A DNA stretch of 9,024 bases from DATJFH01 sp035495815 (GTDB taxonomy: Bacteria; Acidobacteriota; Terriglobia; Bryobacterales; Bryobacteraceae): positions 1 to 9,024 of the forward strand of contig DATJFH010000086.1 in assembly GCA_035495815.1 (NCBI GenBank). Direction: 5' to 3'. A model generated the notes under the pieces. The model worked only from the letters and a program-made list of their open reading frames with translations, did not search any database and was not told where the DNA came from. Within the stretch, counting starts at the first letter, position 1; the number at the start of each line of letters is the position of its first letter. This document shows positions 1-4,283 of this stretch, in pieces. The position numbers and the translations under genes were made by a program.

Positions 1-500
1 TGCTCGTCAAGCGACGACAGCGTGAGGGCATCCCCGTCGATCTTGAATTGCCGCCGTCGTTCTATCGCCAGCACTTCATTGGGATCGGCATTGCCGGAGA
101 AATCCATCAGCTTCAACTCGCCGCGGACGAGGTCCAGCACCGCGCGGCCTTTGAACGCCACCTTGTCCACCTCCCGCGCCGCCACCGGCGCCGCAGGATC
201 GGTAGTGCGCGCTTCAATGGTCAGGTTGCCGAACGCGTCGTAGGTTAGGGTTCCCGTTGCGCGAACGGGAACAAAGGAACCTGAGTCCTGCCTGAGCTGA
301 AGCGCCACCAGGTCCCAGGTTCCCTGCAGTTGTTGCCGCGCCGATGCCAGTTCGCCCTCTGTGGGTGTGGACCCAAGGGCCACCGGCTTGTTCATCGGCG
401 CGGCGACAGTGGGCCGCGTAAGTGGCGCCTGCGTGCAGCCTGCCGTGATGACGACGGCCGACCAGAGCCACCCAGAGACTGTGGCGCGAACCGTCTTCAT
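1..500 (-). CDS. Lipocalin-like lipoprotein (partial, C-terminus beyond left edge)
   Basis: An open frame starts with ATG at 500-498 on the minus strand and runs without a stop off the left edge, so 166 residues are visible. The N-terminus is a lipoprotein signal: a short basic start (MKTVR), a hydrophobic stretch, then ITAGC with the likely lipidated Cys at residue 22 (Thr at -3 is less usual than Leu). After a Pro/Thr-rich linker comes LQGTWDLVAL (about residues 58-67) and then GTLTYDAFGNLTIE, the pattern of the lipocalin-like family in which a G-T-W strand opens a small beta-barrel. Expected location is an envelope membrane, facing the periplasm; the ligand is unknown. It begins 2 nt after the stop of the outer-membrane protein gene, with AGGTGG inside that gene's last codons as ribosome site, so the two are probably translationally coupled and both under the sigma-54 promoter at 1303-1319. 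Family assignment is moderate; the lipoprotein call is firmer. Confidence 0.8.
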   Translation of the reverse strand, partial: MKTVRATVSGWLWSAVVITAGCTQAPLTRPTVAAPMNKPVALGSTPTEGELASARQQLQGTWDLVALQLRQDSGSFVPVRATGTLTYDAFGNLTIEARTTDPAAPVAAREVDKVAFKGRAVLDLVRGELKLMDFSGNADPNEVLAIERRRQFKIDGDALTLSSLDE

Positions 501-502
501 CA

Positions 503-1234
503 CTACCACCTGAACCCAAACGTGAGTGGGATGTACGATGCGTTGGTGTTGCACCCGCCCGAGCACGTGGAGGCCGCTGTGGAACCGTCGGACGGTAACG
601 TCGACACCGATGGCGTCACGGTCTTGCCCCACACGTAGTGATACCGGGACTCGATGTAGAACTTCGCTTCCCTGCCGAAGGTGATGCCACCTCCGATGTT
701 GATCCCAAAATCGTCCGACGATCGATCGCCGATGATCTGGTCAACGGACACGAGCGCCGGGTAACACACGTACCAGTACGGATCGCAGACGGATGTATAG
801 CCCACGCTCGGTGTCGTCAGCTGCACGATGCGGTGGTAGATGCCGCCGCCGCCGAGGAGATAGCCTCCAACCGCGGTATCCTTGCCACCTGTGGGCTTGT
901 AGACGAGGTTGAACGTGCCGATGTGCATCTGGTGATTGCTTTCGATCACCCCGCTGCTGGTCGTGGCAGCCAGTACCGGCGTGGCGCTGAGAGTGATCGT
1001 CTTGTCAGGGCCGCCCTGACGCGTATACATGTACTCGCCCTGAATCCCGACTTTTTCGCTGACGTTGAACGTCACGCCGATGCCGCCGTTCCAACCGGTG
1101 TCGAAACTGTCCTTGAATCCGCTGACCGGGAAGGCCCAGCCGAATCCGAAGTTCACGTCCACCGGTTTCTCTTGCGCAGCCGCAGGCGCAGCTACGACAA
1201 GAAACCCAAAGAACACCGTCAGTAGTCTTCGCAT
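503..1234 (-). CDS. Outer-membrane beta-barrel protein (OMP_b-brl type)
   Basis: This 243-residue protein starts at ATG 1234-1232, chosen because AGAGGAG lies 8 nt upstream and a clean signal peptide follows (MRRLLTVFFGFLVVAAPAAA, cut near A20/Q21). Longer upstream starts would bury the signal peptide. The mature part alternates polar and hydrophobic/aromatic residues with many glycines (FGFGWAFPVSG, GGIGVTFNV, VGIQGEYMYTR, GGYLLGGGGIYHR, FGINIGGGITFG, KFYIESRYHYVWG) and ends in LTFGFRW, a C-terminal strand with a terminal aromatic residue as used by outer-membrane assembly. It resembles small 8-stranded barrels. Two Cys pairs sit in predicted loops: C140/C147 and C214/C218. It is the first gene of an operon with the lipoprotein downstream and lies behind a -24/-12 promoter. 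No transport or adhesion function can be read from the sequence. Confidence 0.88.
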   Translation of the reverse strand: MRRLLTVFFGFLVVAAPAAAQEKPVDVNFGFGWAFPVSGFKDSFDTGWNGGIGVTFNVSEKVGIQGEYMYTRQGGPDKTITLSATPVLAATTSSGVIESNHQMHIGTFNLVYKPTGGKDTAVGGYLLGGGGIYHRIVQLTTPSVGYTSVCDPYWYVCYPALVSVDQIIGDRSSDDFGINIGGGITFGREAKFYIESRYHYVWGKTVTPSVSTLPSDGSTAASTCSGGCNTNASYIPLTFGFRW

Positions 1235-1302
1235 GTAACACACTCCTCTGTTGGCGAGTCGATAAGTGGCTGCGGTGAACAGCCGATACGTCGAGGTCGT
1301 TG

Positions 1303-1319
1303 AGCACCGATAGTGCCAA
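1303..1319 (-). promoter_or_regulatory. Sigma-54 (-24/-12) promoter of the OMP-lipoprotein operon
   Basis: Read on the minus strand the site is TTGGCACTATCGGTGCT, against the consensus YTGGCACGrNNNTTGCW. The invariant GG (1317-1316) and GC (1305-1304) are present with exactly 10 bp between them. Deviations are T for G after the CAC and G for the first T of TTGC. The predicted start of transcription is near 1292, giving a leader of about 58 nt before the OMP start codon. A sigma-54 activator gene is encoded divergently next to it and an enhancer-like palindrome lies about 100 bp upstream. Confidence 0.8.
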
Positions 1320-1397
1320 GCCGTGGGAAACGGCCGCTGGGAGGAGATCGACGTGTTTATCGGGGCTGGAGTGTGCCGGCGCACGTTTGCGCCTCCG

Positions 1398-1440
1398 CCG
1401 TGTGCAGTACTCAGAATCCGAAATGTCGGAGTGCACACGG
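1398..1440. repeat. 9-bp perfect inverted repeat enclosing the enhancer-like element
   Basis: CCGTGTGCA at 1398-1406 is mirrored by TGCACACGG at 1432-1440, 25 bp apart. The palindromic candidate enhancer (1417-1430) lies between the arms but is not concentric with them. The GTGTGC half also occurs at 1371-1376. This may be an independent operator, for example for a second regulator that competes with or assists the activator. It lies upstream of the sigma-54 promoter, so it is unlikely to act as an RNA terminator for the OMP operon. Confidence 0.6.
1417..1430 (-). promoter_or_regulatory. Candidate EBP enhancer site (UAS) of the OMP operon
   Basis: On the minus strand the site reads TCCGACATTTCGGA, an inverted repeat of TCCGA arms around a 4-bp core. 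Its centre lies about 131 bp upstream of the predicted transcription start, the usual range for sigma-54 enhancers. The same element with one changed base is found at 3746-3759 upstream of the second -24/-12 promoter, in the same orientation relative to that promoter. Assignment to the neighbouring EBP is inference from position and sharing. Confidence 0.72.
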
Positions 1441-1644
1441 TGGATTGGGCCAACGCGCCGCAGGGACGCGGCGTAGCGCCACGCCAGACAGGCGAATGAA
1501 GTTGGTCCCGTTCCTGAAAGTGAAACGGGCGACTGGACCGTCACGCCTCGATCGCATGCTCATCGGAGCACGCGAGCCGGCGCGCGGTCATCATTATTAG
1601 AGGAGCAGAAAGGGAGCAAAAGCCCTCGACAAGGGGCTCGTTAT

Positions 1645-1689
1645 GTTCTATTTTTGCACTTCCAGAACCTTTTGTTCCATTTTTGCACT
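1645..1689 (+). repeat. Pair of 16-bp direct repeats before the EBP gene
   Basis: GTTCTATTTTTGCACT (1645-1660) and GTTCCATTTTTGCACT (1674-1689) differ at one base and repeat with a 29-bp period. They are AT-rich in an otherwise GC-rich region and end 24 bp before the proposed EBP start codon. A likely role is an operator or part of the EBP promoter, perhaps for autoregulation. They could also reflect a short duplication. Confidence 0.6.
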
Positions 1690-1713
1690 GATAACCCATT
1701 GACTTTGACTCGC

Positions 1714-3684
1714 ATGGATCCAACATTTCCAGGGGAGCCTGAGGGCGGCGCCGACCCAATAGGGTTACTTCGCGAGGCCCTGGGCACCACACCCCACGCC
1801 ATTTTGGTTGCTGAAGAAAACGGCACGATCCTGCTTGTGAACGAGCTCGCCGAGGCGCTGTTCGCGGTCTCGTCGGGCGAACTCATGGGCCGGCCACTGT
1901 CCCACCTCCCACTCGAGCTTCCGGGTGACGAGGGCTGGTGGCCTGAACTCTGGCGCAACACCCCTCGAGGGATGTCCGTGTCAGGCCTTCCCATGACCGG
2001 CAGGCGCAGCGACGGCGTCGTGCTGCCGCTTGAAGTGACCCTCCACCATTGGGTGGACCGCGCCAAGGGCTACGTGACGATGTCGATCGTAGACCTCACC
2101 AGCCAGGTGAATCTGGAGGCACGTCTGGCGGCGGCCGCCAGCACCCACCTCGGATTTCAGCGGCTGGTGGCCGACATCGCGGCGCGGCTCAGCGCTCTCG
2201 ATTCGGAAGCCATCGATACCAGCATTGTCGACAGCCTGCGTGAAATCGGCGAAGCGTTGCAGCTCGATTGCGTCGTTCTCTGGCGGAAAGCGCCGGCGGC
2301 ACCGTTGGGTATCGCCACTCACCAATGGGCTAAGAGTACAGAGCTCTCCTCCACGGAGCCGCTGCCCCTGGCCTCAATCCCTCATGTGACCGCCACACTT
2401 GGGCAGGGCCAGACGTACTCTTTTTCAACGCTCGAGGAGCTACCCGACGCCGATCGCGAAATATTCGACAGGCATGGCATTCAATCCGGCGCGGTGGTGC
2501 CGTTCGGGAACAACGGCACATCGGAAACGACATCGAGCGCCTTGCTGCTTGCCTCCACCACTCGGAAGCAACAGTGGTCGCCCGTGATTCTCGAGCGCCT
2601 GCGCCTGCTGGCCGCGGTGATGGGCCAGGCCCTCGCGCGCAGGGCAAATCAACTCGAGCTGCAGACGGCGCTCAGTGAGATTCATCAGCTGCGCGATCGC
2701 CTCTCACTGGAAAACGTCGAACTCCTCCGGCAGGTGAAAGTACTGAGCACGTCACACGCGATCGTGACGGAAAGCGCGGCCATCCGGCACGTGCTGGCTC
2801 AGGTGGATCAGGTGGCGACCACACCCGCCACGGTTCTGCTGCTCGGTGAAACCGGCACGGGCAAGGATGTGATGGCCCAGGCTATTCACGACATGAGTCC
2901 GCGCCGTCAGCGGCCGATGATTCGCGTCAGCTGTGCGGCGATGCCGACGGCCCTCATTGAAAGCGAGCTGTTCGGGCGCGAGAAAGGCGCGTATACGGGA
3001 GCGTTGTCGCGGCAGATCGGCCGATTCGAAGCCGCGAACCACTCCACTTTGTTTCTGGACGAGATCGGCGAACTTCCGATGGAAGTGCAGGTCAAACTGC
3101 TCCGCGTGCTTCAGGAGCGGGTCATCGAGCGCCTCGGCAGCCCGCAGCCTATAAAAGTAGACGTCCGCATCATCGCAGCGACGAACCGCAACCTCGAGGA
3201 GGCGGTGCGCGAGAAAACGTTCCGGGAGGATCTGTTTTACCGTCTCAACGTGTTTCCGATCTCGATTCCCCCGCTGCGAGATCGTGCGGACGACATCCCC
3301 GGGCTGGTCTGGAGTTTCATCGAGGAGTTTTCGAGACTGTTCGGCAAACCGATCGAATCTATCTCCAAAGATAGCCTCCACGAGCTGCAGAGTTATCCCT
3401 GGCCGGGAAACGTGCGCGAGCTTCGCAACGTCATCGAACGCGCCATCATCGTCGCCACCAGCCGCCATCTGGTCGTGCCGCTGCCGAAAGTCGGCCAGCG
3501 AACGATGCCCCAGGGGGCGCTGACCCTCAACGCGCTGGAAATCGGGCATATCCGAAACATTCTGGATGCCACCTCGTGGCGTATCCGCGGATCCGGTGGG
3601 GCCGCGGAACGCTTGGGCCTCAAACCGACGACGCTCGAGAGCCGGATGGCGAGGCTCGGCATCACGCGCAAGACGGCCAGCTGA
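1714..3684 (+). CDS. Sigma-54 enhancer-binding regulator: PAS-GAF-AAA+-Fis HTH
   Basis: This 656-residue protein activates RNA polymerase carrying sigma-54 by ATP hydrolysis at enhancer-bound sites. Domains in order are: a PAS domain (about 18-125, LREALGTTPHAILVAEENG..., closing with YVTMSIVDLT); a GAF-like domain (about 135-305); a short coiled linker (about 310-345); a sigma-54 AAA+ domain (about 350-580); and a Fis-type helix-turn-helix at the C-terminus (about 605-656, GGAAERLGLKPTTLESRMARLGI). The Walker A is GETGTGKD (378-385), the sigma-54 contact loop is GAYTGA (425-430, Tyr for the usual Phe), and the Walker B is LFLDE (446-450). There is no phosphorylatable receiver domain, so control is probably by ligand or redox state at PAS/GAF, as in FhlA- and NifA-like activators. 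The start is uncertain: ATG 1714 is the first ATG but has no ribosome site; TTG codons upstream (1654, 1699, 1705) are in frame. Both flanking operons have -24/-12 promoters with a shared palindrome, and are its likely targets. Confidence 0.95.
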   Translation: MDPTFPGEPEGGADPIGLLREALGTTPHAILVAEENGTILLVNELAEALFAVSSGELMGRPLSHLPLELPGDEGWWPELWRNTPRGMSVSGLPMTGRRSDGVVLPLEVTLHHWVDRAKGYVTMSIVDLTSQVNLEARLAAAASTHLGFQRLVADIAARLSALDSEAIDTSIVDSLREIGEALQLDCVVLWRKAPAAPLGIATHQWAKSTELSSTEPLPLASIPHVTATLGQGQTYSFSTLEELPDADREIFDRHGIQSGAVVPFGNNGTSETTSSALLLASTTRKQQWSPVILERLRLLAAVMGQALARRANQLELQTALSEIHQLRDRLSLENVELLRQVKVLSTSHAIVTESAAIRHVLAQVDQVATTPATVLLLGETGTGKDVMAQAIHDMSPRRQRPMIRVSCAAMPTALIESELFGREKGAYTGALSRQIGRFEAANHSTLFLDEIGELPMEVQVKLLRVLQERVIERLGSPQPIKVDVRIIAATNRNLEEAVREKTFREDLFYRLNVFPISIPPLRDRADDIPGLVWSFIEEFSRLFGKPIESISKDSLHELQSYPWPGNVRELRNVIERAIIVATSRHLVVPLPKVGQRTMPQGALTLNALEIGHIRNILDATSWRIRGSGGAAERLGLKPTTLESRMARLGITRKTAS

Positions 3685-3745
3685 CCTCGCCTCCACCGCC
3701 TCTGTACGGCACCCGAAATCCAAGCAGTCACCCGTCTTGAATGGA

Positions 3746-3759
3746 TCCGACATTGCGGA
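3746..3759 (+). promoter_or_regulatory. Candidate EBP enhancer site (UAS) of the five-gene operon
   Basis: TCCGACATTGCGGA matches the minus-strand element at 1430-1417 in 13 of 14 positions. The arms TCCG and CGGA form an inverted repeat. The centre lies about 139 bp upstream of the predicted transcription start, compared with about 131 bp for the other copy. The shared sequence, orientation and distance are the grounds for calling it the enhancer; binding by the EBP is inferred. Confidence 0.72.
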
Positions 3760-3863
3760 GCACTCCTTCTGGATGGAGATGAGTCGGTGCTCTTCCCTGC
3801 CCCTCCGCCCACGGAATCGCTGCAATCTCCCCTAGAAGACACCCGGAATGCGATGGCAACGGG

Positions 3864-3880
3864 CTGGCATGAGCTCTGCT
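3864..3880 (+). promoter_or_regulatory. Sigma-54 (-24/-12) promoter of the five-gene operon
   Basis: CTGGCATGAGCTCTGCT fits the consensus YTGGCACGrNNNTTGCW. The GG (3866-3867) and GC (3878-3879) are separated by the required 10 bp, with T for C in the CAC and C for the first T of TTGC. The predicted start of transcription is near 3891, leaving a leader of about 51 nt to the first gene. Confidence 0.85.
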
Positions 3881-3891
3881 CAGTAACTGAC

Positions 3892-3917
3892 AGCCTGATC
3901 CTTCAGATCGTCAGGCT
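3892..3917 (+). other. Hairpin at the 5' end of the operon leader
   Basis: AGCCTGA (3892-3898) pairs perfectly with TCAGGCT (3911-3917), leaving a 12-nt loop. The stem begins within a nucleotide or two of the transcription start predicted from the -24/-12 promoter, and it ends 13 nt before the ribosome site. A 5'-terminal hairpin of this kind can protect mRNA from decay. There is no U-tract, so it is not a typical terminator. Confidence 0.55.
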
Positions 3918-3941
3918 AACGAGTCCAAACGAGGGTGTCGT

Positions 3942-4283
3942 ATGTATTCGCAACGCGTACGGATGACGATCGAGTGGCACGTGCCCACGGGGCAGGTGCG
4001 TCCGATGACGATGGCGCTTCATTCGCTGGCCGGCGACACTCGCGGCATGCGGGGATGTCTGGGTTGCTCGGTCTCTACCGACCTCTCCAATCAGGGTACC
4101 GTCCGCTACACCGAGGATTTTCTGACCGAAGAGGACATGCGCGAGCGCGTGCGTGACTCTTCGTTCGCGTTGCTCATCACGTTGCTGGAGGAAACCTTGG
4201 AACCTCCCCGCGTCGAGTTCATGCTCGCTAAGGGAACGAGAGGGCTTGACTTCGCCGAAGAGCTTCGCTCGTCTACGACATGA
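3942..4283 (+). CDS. ABM-fold (antibiotic biosynthesis monooxygenase-like) small protein
   Basis: This 113-residue protein has no signal peptide and is probably cytoplasmic. It resembles the dimeric alpha-beta barrel family named after antibiotic biosynthesis monooxygenases and quinol monooxygenases. Features are an opening strand (VRMTIEWHVPTG), a helix (PMTMALHSLAGDTRGMRG), the G-C-x-G-C turn (C39, C42) leading to SVSTDLSNQGTVRYTEDF, the EED helix, and a closing strand EPPRVEFMLAKGTRGLDF. The family's usual length is about 95-115 residues. Members oxidise quinol-like or polyketide substrates without a cofactor, or only bind small molecules; which applies here is unknown. The start ATG has GAGGG 6 nt upstream. 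It is the first gene after the sigma-54 promoter, and its stop overlaps the next start (ATGA at 4280-4283), so it is translationally coupled to a secreted protein. Confidence 0.82.
   Translation: MYSQRVRMTIEWHVPTGQVRPMTMALHSLAGDTRGMRGCLGCSVSTDLSNQGTVRYTEDFLTEEDMRERVRDSSFALLITLLEETLEPPRVEFMLAKGTRGLDFAEELRSSTT

Larger units (their letters stand above)
1235..1713. promoter_or_regulatory. Divergent control region between the OMP operon and the EBP gene
   Basis: No convincing gene lies in these 479 nt; open frames here lack ribosome sites and family features. From left to right it holds the OMP 5' leader with a small stem (GGCTG 1268-1272 with CAGCC 1280-1284), the minus-strand -24/-12 promoter (1303-1319), a near-palindrome GTGTGCCGGCGCAC (1371-1384, 12 of 14 symmetric), a 9-bp inverted repeat enclosing the enhancer-like element (1398-1440), a stem CCCGTT/AACGGG (1507-1512 with 1524-1529), a stem AGCCC/GGGCT (1621-1625 with 1634-1638), and a 16-bp direct repeat just before the EBP start (1645-1689). 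I could not identify a clear sigma-70 promoter for the EBP gene. Confidence 0.7.
3685..3941 (+). promoter_or_regulatory. Control region of the five-gene envelope operon
   Basis: These 257 nt hold no convincing gene. They contain a possible half-site CCGAAAT (3713-3719), the enhancer-like palindrome (3746-3759), an inverted pair GAGCAC/GTGCTC (3758-3763 with 3787-3792), the -24/-12 promoter (3864-3880), a leader hairpin (3892-3917) and the ribosome site GAGGG (3931-3935). I see no clear intrinsic terminator for the EBP gene, so some read-through into the operon is possible. Confidence 0.7.

Noticed and set aside
1313..1600. A 95-residue plus-strand reading frame in the divergent control region.
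   Set aside because: It has no ribosome site, its composition is Arg/Pro/Gly-rich as expected from GC-rich non-coding DNA, and it overlaps the sigma-54 promoter and enhancer.
1621..1655. AGCCC/GGGCT stem followed by T-rich sequence as an intrinsic terminator.
   Set aside because: The stem is only 5 bp with an 8-nt loop, the T-run is about 12 nt away, and no plus-strand gene upstream needs it.
1671..1687. A third sigma-54 promoter for the EBP gene, since both direct repeats contain TTGCA as in a -12 element.
   Set aside because: The -24 half reads TTGTTC in place of TGGCAC, lacking the invariant GG. The match is limited to the T-rich -12 part.
3758..3792. GAGCAC/GTGCTC inverted pair as a terminator for the EBP gene.
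   Set aside because: The 6-bp stem has a 23-nt loop and no following T-run; more likely incidental or part of operator DNA.
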